This document shows, in pieces, positions 38,209 through 47,089 of a DNA stretch of 64,000 nucleotides (position 1 is the stretch's first letter; every line of letters begins with the position of its first letter). Below the pieces are notes generated by a model. The model was not told the DNA's origin. It did no database searches and saw only the letters and a list, made by a program, of their open reading frames with translations. The position numbers were made by a program, and so were the translations under genes. The DNA is taken from the IMG/VR virus record IMGVR_UViG_3300022926_001804, positions 1-64,000 of that record. The stretch is one strand, 5' to 3'. This stretch comes from a virus.

Positions 38209-39213
38209 ATGGCAACATATATTTTAATAGATACTGCAAATACGTTCTTTAGAGCTCGTCACGTAGTTCGTGGCGATATCGATACGAAAGTAGGTATGGC
38301 ATTTCATATCACGCTAAACAGTATTAAGAAAGCATGGAATGACTTTAACGGAGATCATGTTATCTTTTGTTTAGAAGGACGTAGTTGGCGTAAAGACTAT
38401 TACGAACCTTACAAACGTAATAGACAAGAAACACGTGATGCATTAACTCCTGCACAGCAAGAAGAAGATACAATCTTTTGGGAGATGTTCGACGAGTTTA
38501 AGAATTTTGTTACAGTAAAGACTAACTGTACAGTAATGCAACATCCGCAACTAGAAGCAGATGATTTGATTGCAGGTTGGGTACAAGCACACCCTAATGA
38601 CAATCATATTATTATTAGTACAGATGGTGACTTTGCACAACTTATTGCTCCTAACGTAAAACAGTACAACGGTGTGTCTAATACAACTATTACACACGAA
38701 GGTTACTTTGACGACAAGGGCAAGCCTGTTGTAGATAAGAAAACAAAAGAGCCTAAGCCTGCACCTAATCCTGCGTTTATGTTGTTTGAGAAATGTATGC
38801 GAGGTGACACTAGTGACAATGTGTTTAGTGCATATCCTGGTGTACGTACAAAAGGCACTAAGAATAAGGTTGGGCTTACAGAAGCATTTGAAGATAAGAG
38901 TACAAAAGGCTACAATTGGAATAACATGATGTTACAGCGTTGGGTAGATCATAACGGTGTTGAACATCGTGTATTAGATGATTACAATCGTAATGTTGTA
39001 CTATGCGATTTGACTGCACAACCTGCAGAGATTAGAGAAATAATAAATAAGACTATTGCCGAAAATGCAAAGCCTAAACAAGTATCTCAAGTTGGGTTGC
39101 ATCTTATGAAATTCTGTGCAAAGCATGATATGCAACGTATTGCAGATAATATTCAATTATATGCAGATGCACTGAATGCAAAATATAATATAATGGAGCC
39201 AATATATGATTAA
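38209..39213 (+). CDS. rnh: RNase H / 5'-3' exonuclease (T4 Rnh, FEN-1-like)
   Basis: Removes RNA primers in replication. The PIN/FEN fold acidic residues are seen in LIDTANTFF (about 5), LEADDLIAGW (about 122), IISTDGDFAQLI (about 142) and GDTSDNV (about 203), followed by a C-terminal helix-hairpin-helix-like domain. The 334 residues match T4 RNase H (305) with a slightly longer tail. It overlaps the next gene by eight bases. It fits the replication set with gp43 and the clamp. Confidence 0.9.
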   Translation: MATYILIDTANTFFRARHVVRGDIDTKVGMAFHITLNSIKKAWNDFNGDHVIFCLEGRSWRKDYYEPYKRNRQETRDALTPAQQEEDTIFWEMFDEFKNFVTVKTNCTVMQHPQLEADDLIAGWVQAHPNDNHIIISTDGDFAQLIAPNVKQYNGVSNTTITHEGYFDDKGKPVVDKKTKEPKPAPNPAFMLFEKCMRGDTSDNVFSAYPGVRTKGTKNKVGLTEAFEDKSTKGYNWNNMMLQRWVDHNGVEHRVLDDYNRNVVLCDLTAQPAEIREIINKTIAENAKPKQVSQVGLHLMKFCAKHDMQRIADNIQLYADALNAKYNIMEPIYD

Positions 39214-39682
39214 AGCAAAACCAGTGCTAAAAAATAAGTTTTGGATTATTGAATCTAATGGCGAACGTATTGGTACACTATCTAAAGAAGAAGATAAAAG
39301 ATATATGTACAGTTGTTCAACAGGGACAGAATACTTTAGCGATACTAAATCTTTTAACAGCTACATTGGAGGTGCGAGCTGGGATAAGACAAGTATTTCA
39401 GACGGTAGTAAAATCGATAGAGAAATTCATGGTTTTGCTACAAGCGGAACACCGTATAATGTAATGTATAATGTACAAAAAAAGTTACCACTTTTTACAA
39501 AAAGTAAAAAGTCTAAAAGTTTATATGCGGCAGGTTATTACATTATTAAATTTGACAAAGGATGGGTAAGAAGTTTTTGCCCTAAGTTAGTTACACTTGA
39601 AAAGTATGAATACAAAGGTCCGTTTAAAACAGACTTTACAATGAGACAGGAATTAAGTAATGCAAACAAACGAACCGATTAA
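39206..39682 (+). CDS. Conserved phage protein of unknown function
   Basis: A 158-residue protein of strand-rich composition (FWIIESNGERIGTLS, GYYIIKFDKGW), basic overall, with WVRSFCPKLV near the end. Similar proteins occur downstream of Rnh in T4-like cyanophages as I recall. It overlaps both neighbours. Confidence 0.65.
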   Translation: MIKAKPVLKNKFWIIESNGERIGTLSKEEDKRYMYSCSTGTEYFSDTKSFNSYIGGASWDKTSISDGSKIDREIHGFATSGTPYNVMYNVQKKLPLFTKSKKSKSLYAAGYYIIKFDKGWVRSFCPKLVTLEKYEYKGPFKTDFTMRQELSNANKRTD

Positions 39683-39905
39683 TCCTGCACCTATACAACA
39701 ATTTGTTCAAATTGTTAAAAGTGCAGAACAAGGAAATCAAAAAGAAATTAGAATTCCGTTAGCACAAGCTAAAAATCTTGTATATACACTTACAACTATT
39801 TTAGCTAATCATCAAGGCAGACTAGAACGATTAGTTATAGAAAATGCAGGTAATGCTGAAGAAGTTGTAACTATTAGCATGGACGGTGGTTCCGGATGGA
39901 AATAA
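39660..39905 (+). CDS. Conserved small phage protein
   Basis: An 81-residue protein with NPAPIQQFVQIVKSAEQGNQ at the start and a long central helix (IRIPLAQAKNLVYTLTTI), then a short strand VVTISMDGG. Frequent in marine T4-like phages, unnamed. Overlaps the previous gene by 23 bases. Confidence 0.65.
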   Translation: MQTNEPINPAPIQQFVQIVKSAEQGNQKEIRIPLAQAKNLVYTLTTILANHQGRLERLVIENAGNAEEVVTISMDGGSGWK

Positions 39906-39930
39906 AGTACTAGTTTTTCTATCAAAAAAA

Positions 39931-39938
39931 GATAAATA
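39931..39938 (+). promoter_or_regulatory. T4-late-type promoter box GATAAATA
   Basis: GATAAATA stands in the 64-base intergenic gap, 32 bases before ATG 39970. This is one of the clearer late boxes because it is not within a gene. Confidence 0.6.
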
Positions 39939-39969
39939 TATACGTAGTTAATTTTAAAGGATTACGTAT

Positions 39970-40260
39970 ATGAGTAGACCAAAACCAACAATCATTTTAG
40001 AATATGTAGATAAAGCAACATATAAGTGCGAACAAGTACTTAAATCTGAAGCTATTTGGGCTGTATTTTATAATGGTGAACCGTTTAACCTTAAAACGTC
40101 CAATGCAATAACTAACTATCCAGGTCCTAAATATAAAAAGGTTTCTTTTAGTAATCCCGGACATGCACATAATCTAGCAAAAAAACTCAACGAAATGTTC
40201 AAAACTGACGGCTTTAAAGTACATAGACTTGTACAAGGCGATGTTGTTATAGAAGAATGA
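39970..40260 (+). CDS. Small basic protein of unknown function
   Basis: A 96-residue protein with strand-like segments (TIILEYVD, AIWAVFYNGEPFNLK) and a helix HAHNLAKKLNEMFK. It follows a late-type promoter and overlaps the next gene by four bases. No family recognised. Confidence 0.6.
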   Translation: MSRPKPTIILEYVDKATYKCEQVLKSEAIWAVFYNGEPFNLKTSNAITNYPGPKYKKVSFSNPGHAHNLAKKLNEMFKTDGFKVHRLVQGDVVIEE

Positions 40261-40643
40261 ACTGGAAAGAGACATATACTAAGATCTTTCTAAAGCAATC
40301 TGATATTGCTATTAGCGAAGCAAATTTAAAACATTATCGTTCTGAATGGTGGCAAAACACTAGAGAAAAATCAGAAGGCGGATTGCGTCTTACTGATGAA
40401 GGTTTTGAATTTATTACAAATACATTAGATCTACAAACTTACGAAGTTCCATTTCCAAGAGACTTCAAAATGACTACTCAAACTGTTATTTTTTTAGACC
40501 AATTTATTACGTGTCCATACTATATAACTTCAAAAAGTATCTATGTAACGGACGAAAAGAAAGCCATGGAACTGCATCTTTTTAGCGGTGACCTAAGAAA
40601 ATACGGCTTAACTAAAGCAATTTCAAGATCAAATTCTGAATAA
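40257..40643 (+). CDS. Phage protein of unknown function
   Basis: A 128-residue protein. Features are SEWWQNTREKSEGGLRLTDEG and a strand region ITCPYYITSKSIYVT. The EGGLRLTDEGFEFI run looks like a winged-helix or DNA-binding element, but I cannot prove it. It ends the small late unit before the MoxR promoter. Confidence 0.6.
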   Translation: MNWKETYTKIFLKQSDIAISEANLKHYRSEWWQNTREKSEGGLRLTDEGFEFITNTLDLQTYEVPFPRDFKMTTQTVIFLDQFITCPYYITSKSIYVTDEKKAMELHLFSGDLRKYGLTKAISRSNSE

Positions 40644-40659
40644 ATTGGTAAGAAAGAGG

Positions 40660-40688
40660 TTGACTCTTTCTCATACTGGTGTTATTAT
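40660..40688 (+). promoter_or_regulatory. Sigma70-type promoter for the MoxR gene
   Basis: TTGACT (40660-40665), 17-base spacer, TATTAT (40683-40688), about 58 bases before ATG 40746. Confidence 0.65.
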
Positions 40689-40745
40689 ATATACATACTT
40701 AGAAACTAAGTTATGGCATTGACTGAAACACAAGAGGAATATAAA

Positions 40746-41837
40746 ATGGAAAATATCGCACTTCGTACTGTAGGACCTAACAGCGCAAAGAAAAGCATTG
40801 TACGTGCTTTTGCTAAAAAGCGTCCGCTGTTCCTTTGGGGACCTCCAGGTATTGGTAAATCAGATATCATTGCGCAAATTACAAATAATGTATTAACTAA
40901 TTCATTTCTTATTGATATCCGACTATCACTTTGGGAACCTACAGATATTAAAGGTATTCCATATTTTGACAGCAACTCTAGTACAATGGTTTGGGCGCCT
41001 CCAGCAGAACTTCCAACAGAAGAATTTGCGGCGCAATACGACAATATTGTATTGTTTCTAGATGAAATGAACTCTGCGGCACCAGCTGTACAAGCGGCAG
41101 CCTATCAGTTGATTCTAAATCGCCGAGTTGGTACTTACAAATTGCCAGACAATGTTCTTATTGTTGCGGCAGGTAACCGCGAAGCAGACAAAGGTGTTAC
41201 TTATCGTATGCCTGCTCCGTTGGCTAACCGTTTTGTTCACTTGGAACTTGCTGTTAATTGGGATGATTACTTTGCGTGGGCAGTAGAAAATAAAATTCAT
41301 AAAGATGTTATCGGTTATTTGACTTTTGCTAAGAAAGACTTGTACGACTTTGATCCTAAGTCGCCAAGCCGTTCTTTTGCAACACCGCGTTCATGGTCGT
41401 TTGTTTCTGAACTACTTGAAGACGACGACGATGAAAGCACTACTACTGATTTGGTAAGTGGTGCAATTGGCGAAGGACTTGCTGTTAAGTTTATGGCACA
41501 CCGTAAGGTTGCGTCAAAACTCCCTAACCCAACTGACATTTTGACAGGTAAGGTTAAAGAGCTTGAGACTAAAGAAATCAGTGCCATGTATTCCTTGACA
41601 GTCTCACTGTGCTATGAACTGAAAGACGCATGTGACAAAAACGATAAGAAGTTTAACGATAAAGTTAATAACTTCCTACGTTTTACAATGGATAATTTTG
41701 ATACTGAGCTAGTTGTAATGGCTATTCGCCTTGCTCTTACTCAGTACCAATTGCCCATTGATCCGGACGAAGTAGAATGCTTCGACGAATGGCACGAGCG
41801 TTACAGCAAGTATATTAAAGCCGCGCAGGCCGCGTAA
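40746..41837 (+). CDS. MoxR-type AAA+ ATPase
   Basis: A 363-residue chaperone-like ATPase. Walker A GPPGIGKS is at residues 32-39, Walker B IVLFLDEMNSA near 100, and the sensor-type NREADKGVTYRMPAPLANRF near 160 resembles MoxR/dynein-type AAA+. I start at ATG 40746, which has AGAGGA upstream, rather than ATG 40713. It pairs with the VWA protein that follows after an intrinsic terminator and a new promoter. MoxR/VWA pairs usually act in metal insertion or complex remodelling. Confidence 0.88.
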   Translation: MENIALRTVGPNSAKKSIVRAFAKKRPLFLWGPPGIGKSDIIAQITNNVLTNSFLIDIRLSLWEPTDIKGIPYFDSNSSTMVWAPPAELPTEEFAAQYDNIVLFLDEMNSAAPAVQAAAYQLILNRRVGTYKLPDNVLIVAAGNREADKGVTYRMPAPLANRFVHLELAVNWDDYFAWAVENKIHKDVIGYLTFAKKDLYDFDPKSPSRSFATPRSWSFVSELLEDDDDESTTTDLVSGAIGEGLAVKFMAHRKVASKLPNPTDILTGKVKELETKEISAMYSLTVSLCYELKDACDKNDKKFNDKVNNFLRFTMDNFDTELVVMAIRLALTQYQLPIDPDEVECFDEWHERYSKYIKAAQAA

Positions 41838-41852
41838 ATGGCTACAGAGTTT

Positions 41853-41883
41853 GGACGTTCTCTTTGTATAAAAACGTCCTTTT
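41853..41883 (+). terminator. Intrinsic terminator after the MoxR gene
   Basis: GGACGTT (41853-41859) pairs with AACGTCC (41873-41879) around a 13-base loop, followed by TTTT. It lies in the intergenic gap just before the next promoter. Confidence 0.65.
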
Positions 41884-41887
41884 CAGC

Positions 41888-41916
41888 TTGACTTCAACAG
41901 TAAATACATGTATACT
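41888..41916 (+). promoter_or_regulatory. Sigma70-type promoter for the VWA gene
   Basis: TTGACT (41888-41893), 17-base spacer, TATACT (41911-41916), 32 bases before ATG 41949, which has AAGGAG upstream. Confidence 0.8.
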
Positions 41917-41948
41917 GTATATAACAGTTAGGGAAAAGGAGAAACAAA

Positions 41949-43220
41949 ATGAGCATCGATACTAAAGGTTACGCACCTAATCCAGATATTACTCCAGAAG
42001 AACTTAAAGTAATGCGAGAAGAAGTTCTTGATAGGGTTATTGTAGCTCGTGTAGGCCTATTATTGCGCCATCCTTTCTTCGGTAACATGGCTACTAGACT
42101 TAAAGTAGAAGCATGTGATGACTGGTGTCCTACTGCGGCAACTGACGGCCGCCATTTATATTTTAACACTCAATTTTTTAATGCACTTTCAAATAAAGAA
42201 ATTGAGTTTGTAATTGCACACGAGATTCTGCATTGTGTATTTGATCATATGTCACGTAGAGAAGATCGTAATCCTGTATTACATAACATTGCCGCAGACT
42301 ATATCGTAAATAATACACTAGTGCGTGATCGTATTGGAGAAATGGTTTCAATCGTACAATGTTATCAAGACTTCAAATATGAAGGTTGGACTTCTGAAGA
42401 AGTATACGATGATCTATTTAAAAAGGCAGAAGAAAACGGTCAAGAATTTTTAAAACAACTAGGTGAATTGCTAGACGAACACATTGACTGGGAAGAAGGT
42501 CCAGGCGATAATAATTCAGAAGAAGGAAAAAATAAAAGTCATCCAACTTATTCAAAAGAAGAAATGAAGAAGATTAAGGATGAAATTAAAGAAAGTATGA
42601 TGTCTGCGGCACAAGCCGCTGGTGCAGGCAACGTTCCAGGCGCTGTACAGCGTATGATCAAAGAGCTTACAGAACCTAAAATGAATTGGCGTGAATTGCT
42701 TCGTCAACAGATTCAAAGTACTATTAAAAACGATTATACATTTAGTCGCCCTAGCCGCAAAGGCTGGCATACTGGTGCTATTTTGCCCGGTATGAATTTT
42801 GATGAAACAATTGATATCTGCATTGCATTAGATATGAGCGGTTCAATTGGTAATGCACAGGCGGCTGACTTCTTAGGTGAAGTCAAAGGCATTATGGACG
42901 AATACAAAGACTACAAGATTAAGATTTGGTGCTTTGATACTGATGTATATAATGAACAAGACTTTACAGCAGATAGCGGTGAAGATTTGCTAGACTACGA
43001 AATTATGGGCGGCGGCGGAACCAGCTTTGATTGTAACTGGAAATATATGAAAGACAATGATATCCAGCCTAAGAAGTTTTTGATGTTTACAGACGGGTAT
43101 CCGTTTGGTAGCTGGGGCGAAGACGATTACTGTGATACAGTATTTGTAGTTCATAGTCATCACGATAAAAATTTAAAAGCACCGTTTGGTATGACGGCGC
43201 ATTACGATGAAGCGGCATGA
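41949..43220 (+). CDS. VWA-domain protein with HExxH metallopeptidase motif (DUF2201-like)
   Basis: A 423-residue protein partner of MoxR. The N-terminal half has HEILHCVFDH at residues 91-100 (zinc HExxH plus a third His at 100), as in DUF2201 peptidase-like proteins. The C-terminal half is a von Willebrand A-like domain with MIDAS DMSGS at 295-299 and FTDG near 380. An acidic/Gly linker separates them. Function in phage is unknown; the pair is widespread in T4-like marine phages. Confidence 0.88.
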   Translation: MSIDTKGYAPNPDITPEELKVMREEVLDRVIVARVGLLLRHPFFGNMATRLKVEACDDWCPTAATDGRHLYFNTQFFNALSNKEIEFVIAHEILHCVFDHMSRREDRNPVLHNIAADYIVNNTLVRDRIGEMVSIVQCYQDFKYEGWTSEEVYDDLFKKAEENGQEFLKQLGELLDEHIDWEEGPGDNNSEEGKNKSHPTYSKEEMKKIKDEIKESMMSAAQAAGAGNVPGAVQRMIKELTEPKMNWRELLRQQIQSTIKNDYTFSRPSRKGWHTGAILPGMNFDETIDICIALDMSGSIGNAQAADFLGEVKGIMDEYKDYKIKIWCFDTDVYNEQDFTADSGEDLLDYEIMGGGGTSFDCNWKYMKDNDIQPKKFLMFTDGYPFGSWGEDDYCDTVFVVHSHHDKNLKAPFGMTAHYDEAA

Positions 43221-43495
43221 TAAAGAATAAGATATCAGCACATGATTATTTTAATACAAGGAGATTAGAACATCAATCTCCTCATTTATCTTGCATTGAT
43301 TTAAAATTTACATACAACACAGAAAAAGCAATGGTAAAATGGATTCAACAAAATTTGAAGCATCGTTATTACCTAGCCAAAACAATAGGTATTACTAAAG
43401 AGAATAAAATAGATACTGTTATGAGAGTCGGATTTGAAGATGCAAAAGAACTTTCTTATTTCGTTCTTGCATGTCCACTATTAAAGTACAACTAA
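43217..43495 (+). CDS. Small protein of unknown function
   Basis: A 92-residue protein with a basic first half (NTRRLEHQSPHLSC) and helices later (AMVKWIQQNLKHRYYL). Overlaps the VWA gene by four bases. No family recognised. Confidence 0.6.
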   Translation: MIKNKISAHDYFNTRRLEHQSPHLSCIDLKFTYNTEKAMVKWIQQNLKHRYYLAKTIGITKENKIDTVMRVGFEDAKELSYFVLACPLLKYN

Positions 43496-43529
43496 ATAAT
43501 ATACGCATATAACTAAAAAGGAGCATAAT

Positions 43530-43778
43530 ATGTCACAAGAAACTACTGCTACGCAAGAAGAACAAGCAACAGCACCAGTAGAACTAACCGTTCAAGACCT
43601 AGGTGTTATTAGATCAATCATCGATGTTGCTAGTCAGCGTGGTGCTTTTAAAGCAAACGAGATGGAAGCTGTTGGTAAAACATTTAATAAACTTGATAAC
43701 TTCCTACAAACTGTACAAAAGGCAGAGGCTGATGCCGCTGAAGCCGCTAAAAAGGAAACTACCGAAGGAGGTAAGTAA
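43530..43778 (+). CDS. Conserved small phage protein
   Basis: An 82-residue protein with a low-complexity N-terminus (TTATQEEQATAPVE), a conserved helix region (DLGVIRSIIDVASQRGAFKA, EMEAVGKTFNKLDNFL) and an acidic Ala/Lys tail. It is familiar from T4-like cyanophages. It precedes a larger unknown gene with one-base overlap and has a strong AAGGAG ribosome site. Confidence 0.7.
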   Translation: MSQETTATQEEQATAPVELTVQDLGVIRSIIDVASQRGAFKANEMEAVGKTFNKLDNFLQTVQKAEADAAEAAKKETTEGGK

Positions 43779-44434
43779 TGGCTGAAATTAAACATGTTGG
43801 TGTGTTAAAGGACAACAAAAGAAAAGTTGTTGTAGCATACAGAGTAATTCCTGGAGAACAACCTGCTGAAAATGCAATTGTAATTGATACTGCGTCACTA
43901 ACTGATGCTGATCATGAAGTTTTAATTAGAGCAGTTGAAAGCAATGCAGGACAAACAGCATTTGAATTTGCTGAAGTTATGGCAAGAACTTCTTTAAGTG
44001 ACGGTAGCAACATGCTTGCACGTTTTCATACAACAGGTAAACTACAAAGAGTTAAAATGTCTGCTATTGATATGACACCTAATACAACAACAAAAATTGG
44101 ATTAGATGAGCTTAATAAAATCATTGCACAACAGCGAGGTGTTGCTATTTCTGATCTTGCTTTAAAAGATCCTAATTCACGCAAGCCAGGCGAAAGTATT
44201 ACTGAAGCAGGCTCTGTTAATGAAATGGCTCCTCCAAGTGATACTGTAGTTGCTGAATCACAAGTTGCTAATATTCAAGCACCAACTGATGGTGTACTTT
44301 CAGATGCAGATTTAGCCGCTAAATATCGTAGTGATGCTGATAGATTATATAAAGAAGCAAAGGCACTTAGAGCACAAGCCGAAGAACTTGTCCCGACTGT
44401 AAAGAAGAATAAGAGTGTCAAAGAAACTTCCTGA
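43778..44434 (+). CDS. Conserved phage protein, likely structural
   Basis: A 218-residue protein. Residues 1-125 are a folded domain (VVVAYRVIPGEQPAENAIV, MLARFHTTGKLQRVKM), then a flexible Ser/Pro/Glu region and a C-terminal helix (ADRLYKEAKALRAQAEEL). T4-like cyanophages have relatives labelled hypothetical or structural. The end overlaps the next gene by 20 bases. Confidence 0.65.
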   Translation: MAEIKHVGVLKDNKRKVVVAYRVIPGEQPAENAIVIDTASLTDADHEVLIRAVESNAGQTAFEFAEVMARTSLSDGSNMLARFHTTGKLQRVKMSAIDMTPNTTTKIGLDELNKIIAQQRGVAISDLALKDPNSRKPGESITEAGSVNEMAPPSDTVVAESQVANIQAPTDGVLSDADLAAKYRSDADRLYKEAKALRAQAEELVPTVKKNKSVKETS

Positions 44435-44729
44435 TGATATAATTAAACATTGGCCTGAAGTTTTTAAAGATATTGACATTCACACTATACCCATTAACTA
44501 TATTAGTACCATTCGAATTGAATTTAAAACTGGTAAAATTTGGGAAATTGACTGCAATGGTAAAAGAACTACTGGCTCTAACTTAGAAGATGTCCTAGGG
44601 GATCTCTTTGATGAATATGGCGACGGTATTGAAAATGTTGACTTTCGTCTTAATAGTGCTAAAATTAAACGAGATGTACAGAAGAATACTAGAGCATTTC
44701 TTAAGAATCCAACTAAACGGAAATCGTGA
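44415..44729 (+). CDS. Small protein, GTG start
   Basis: A 104-residue protein starting at GTG 44415 inside the previous gene. It has strand features (YISTIRIEFKTGKIWEIDCNG), a helix-turn and a basic C-terminus. Similar proteins follow the same neighbour in marine T4-like phages as I recall. No function known. Confidence 0.6.
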   Translation: MSKKLPDDIIKHWPEVFKDIDIHTIPINYISTIRIEFKTGKIWEIDCNGKRTTGSNLEDVLGDLFDEYGDGIENVDFRLNSAKIKRDVQKNTRAFLKNPTKRKS

Positions 44730-44735
44730 ATTTGG

Positions 44736-44743
44736 CATAAATA
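44736..44743 (+). promoter_or_regulatory. T4-late-type promoter box CATAAATA
   Basis: CATAAATA lies 28 bases before the tail-fibre-like gene in the intergenic gap. Its placement before a likely structural gene supports the class. Confidence 0.6.
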
Positions 44744-44770
44744 CATGTAACAATGAATTAGGAGCATTAC

Positions 44771-45934
44771 ATGGGTACTTTACGATTAAAACGAGGCACT
44801 AAGACTGCACTTCAAAGCAGTCCTGGTTATACGCCAGCTGAAGGTGAACTCGTTTATACAACAGATAGCAAAGAAGTCTTTGTAGGTGACGGAGCCACAC
44901 AAGGTGGTATTCCAGTATCAGTATCAACGCAAAACTTAGAAGATCTAGGCAATGTACAAGCATTAGCCGCACAAAAAGATCAAATCTTAGTTTATAATGG
45001 TGCAAACTGGGCGGCGACGGATAACCCAGCACTAGACATTCGTGGTAATATTTACGGTGACGATTCAACGCTCCTAGTTGATGCAATTAACGGCAAAATT
45101 GTTGGACCTATTGAAACTACTTCTGTTATTAGTAGTGGCAATATTGTAGGTGATGTAATTGGCGATACTACAGGTACACACACTGGTAACGTAATTGGTG
45201 ACAGTACAGGTACACACTTTGGTAATACTACTGGATTCCATACAGGTGATACTAAAGGTAGTGTGTTTGGTGATGATAGCGGACTACTAGTAGACGGTAT
45301 TAAAGGTTTTATTGTTGGACCTATTCTAACTGAAACAACTCTTACAATTAGACAAGACGCACCTGCTCCAGTTAACAGTCTCTTAATTCAAGCACATTCT
45401 GCAGATGGTGCAACAGGACCAAAAATTAGAACTGAAGGTTCACGTGGTACTCTTGACAATCCGTTAGCTGTAATTGGTGGCACTACAGGTGACGCACTTA
45501 CAGATATTCACGGTTTTGGTTGGGACGGAACTCAACAAACATTAGCTGGACAAATTAAAATTGCAGTTGATCTAGACGAAACAGTGTCAGACGGTATTAT
45601 ACCTGGAAGAATATTATTCCTACCATCAAACCAAACGGGCAATGTTACACTTGCACAAGTTATGACTTGGAATAGTAAAGGCAGACTTGGCTTAGGTACT
45701 AACAGACCTGATAACGTATTACACGTAGCAGGCGATGCAAAAATTACTACTGACCTTGAAGTACAAGGTACAGCAACAATAAACAACAGTATTAACACTG
45801 GATATCATCAGTTTGCTAGTTTGACTACTATTGAACGTGATGCACTTACTCCAGTTAACGGAATGGTTATTTATAATTCAGATACTGAAAAATTCCAAGG
45901 CCGCGAAAACGGATCATGGGTTAACTTAGTCTAA
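44771..45934 (+). CDS. Tail-fibre/appendage-like protein
   Basis: A 387-residue protein. It opens MGTLRLKRGTKTALQ followed by a GYTPAEGELVYTTDSKEVF-type motif, as in many phage fibre or baseplate appendage proteins of marine phages. A Gly/Asp/Thr/His-rich repeat region (about 115-175), duplicated 18-residue units, and a helical-beta C-terminus (KFQGRENGSWVNLV) follow. Likely binds the host surface. It ends tail-to-tail with the reverse ligase gene, sharing 9 bases. Confidence 0.7.
   Translation: MGTLRLKRGTKTALQSSPGYTPAEGELVYTTDSKEVFVGDGATQGGIPVSVSTQNLEDLGNVQALAAQKDQILVYNGANWAATDNPALDIRGNIYGDDSTLLVDAINGKIVGPIETTSVISSGNIVGDVIGDTTGTHTGNVIGDSTGTHFGNTTGFHTGDTKGSVFGDDSGLLVDGIKGFIVGPILTETTLTIRQDAPAPVNSLLIQAHSADGATGPKIRTEGSRGTLDNPLAVIGGTTGDALTDIHGFGWDGTQQTLAGQIKIAVDLDETVSDGIIPGRILFLPSNQTGNVTLAQVMTWNSKGRLGLGTNRPDNVLHVAGDAKITTDLEVQGTATINNSINTGYHQFASLTTIERDALTPVNGMVIYNSDTEKFQGRENGSWVNLV
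45059..45325 (+). repeat. Duplicated 18-residue unit flanking a Gly-rich repeat in the fibre gene
   Basis: The 54-base units 45059-45112 and 45272-45325 encode two near-identical stretches (DDS-x-LLVD-x-I-x-G-x-IVGPI). Between them lie G-[DN]-x-x-G-x-H repeats. Such modular repeats let fibres lengthen or recombine. Confidence 0.75.
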
Positions 45935-45937
45935 GTT
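45923..45937. terminator. Short inverted repeat at the convergent gene end
   Basis: AACTTAG-T-CTAAGTT spans both stop codons of the convergent fibre and ligase genes. It could serve as a weak bidirectional terminator, but the one-base loop is too tight for a full hairpin and no U-tract is strong. Confidence 0.35.
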
Positions 45938-47089
45938 ATACTGTTTAAGTAATTCTTTTCTACTTATTTTACCTTGTCCTTTACGTGGAATACTTTCTAC
46001 GTAAAAGACCTTCTTAGGTATTTTATACCATGCAATTTCTTTAGATAATTGTTCTGTATCTATTTGACCAACAACTACTGCATAAACACTATCGTAGCCA
46101 AACACTACACAATCTATTGCTCCACATTTAATTAATGCTTCTTCTACTTCGTAAGGCATAATTTTAATACCTTCTTGGTTAATTACATCTTTAACTCTAC
46201 CAGTAATAAACAAAAATCCTTCATCGTCGATATATCCTAAGTCTCCAGTATGATAACCATCAACTACAATTTCACCATTATCAAATGTTACAGTTTTATT
46301 TGGTAACACAAATCCAACGCTACCATGTTTTTGAGGATAATGCATAATACTAATTGTTCCTGTTTCATTTAGCCCATATGAATCAGTTGTAATACAATTA
46401 AAATAATTTTGTACTTCATATTTAAAATCTTTGTACATAGGTGCTCCGACTGTACGAATGTGTCGTACACTCATAGTTTCGTACGGTACTTTGCAATACT
46501 TCATTAATTTTAATAAAATACTAGGATTAGCTACAAAGAACGTAGGTTTAACTTTAGGCCATGATTCCCATACGTTATCTAAAACATAATATGTTGCACC
46601 AGTTCTATAACAAATTGAGAATAATTGAAAGCCTATACAAGCCCAAAGTGGAATACAATTTACAGTAGAATCTTTATTTGTAATATTAGCATGTATTTGT
46701 ATGTTTGTATCTAAACCTTCAGTGTCATGATCATCTCTTGTTAGTGGTATTAATCTAAGTGCATCAGTACTACCGCTTGATACAAACGCTGTTATCTCGT
46801 CATCATTACATTGATTATATCTAGGCTCTGGTAATACATCGTCCCATATATCAACATCATAATACTTACGTTCGATCTCTGTTGCTTTGTAGTCCATTAC
46901 TACAACACTGCATACACTCATTACTCCGTATATTTTCATTAGATTAGTACAATTACTGTATACTCCTAATCTACAAGTTTTATCGTATCCTGCATCAATT
47001 AATTCTTTAGCATAACTTTGTGCTAAAGAATCAAATTGTTCTTTTGTATATGTATCACCATTCTCGAAAGAAAGTATTATATTGTTCAC
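45926..47089 (-). CDS. AMP-forming acyl/aryl ligase-like protein (ANL superfamily)
   Basis: A 387-residue adenylating enzyme. Motifs: AFVSSGSTDALR (phosphate loop, about 101-112), YGLNETG (A5), HTGDLGYIDDEGFLFITGR (A7/A8), and a C-terminal domain with RKGQGKISRKEL bearing the catalytic Lys. It is shorter than normal (about 500) because the N-terminal region is reduced. It would activate a carboxylic acid as the AMP ester, then pass it to CoA or another acceptor. Last gene of the TctA-TctC operon, overlapping TctC by four bases. Confidence 0.8.
   Translation of the reverse strand: MNNIILSFENGDTYTKEQFDSLAQSYAKELIDAGYDKTCRLGVYSNCTNLMKIYGVMSVCSVVVMDYKATEIERKYYDVDIWDDVLPEPRYNQCNDDEITAFVSSGSTDALRLIPLTRDDHDTEGLDTNIQIHANITNKDSTVNCIPLWACIGFQLFSICYRTGATYYVLDNVWESWPKVKPTFFVANPSILLKLMKYCKVPYETMSVRHIRTVGAPMYKDFKYEVQNYFNCITTDSYGLNETGTISIMHYPQKHGSVGFVLPNKTVTFDNGEIVVDGYHTGDLGYIDDEGFLFITGRVKDVINQEGIKIMPYEVEEALIKCGAIDCVVFGYDSVYAVVVGQIDTEQLSKEIAWYKIPKKVFYVESIPRKGQGKISRKELLKQYNLD

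Noticed and set aside
45923-45937. Strong bidirectional terminator
   Set aside because: The inverted repeat has a one-base centre and no good U-tract on either side; kept only as a weak candidate.
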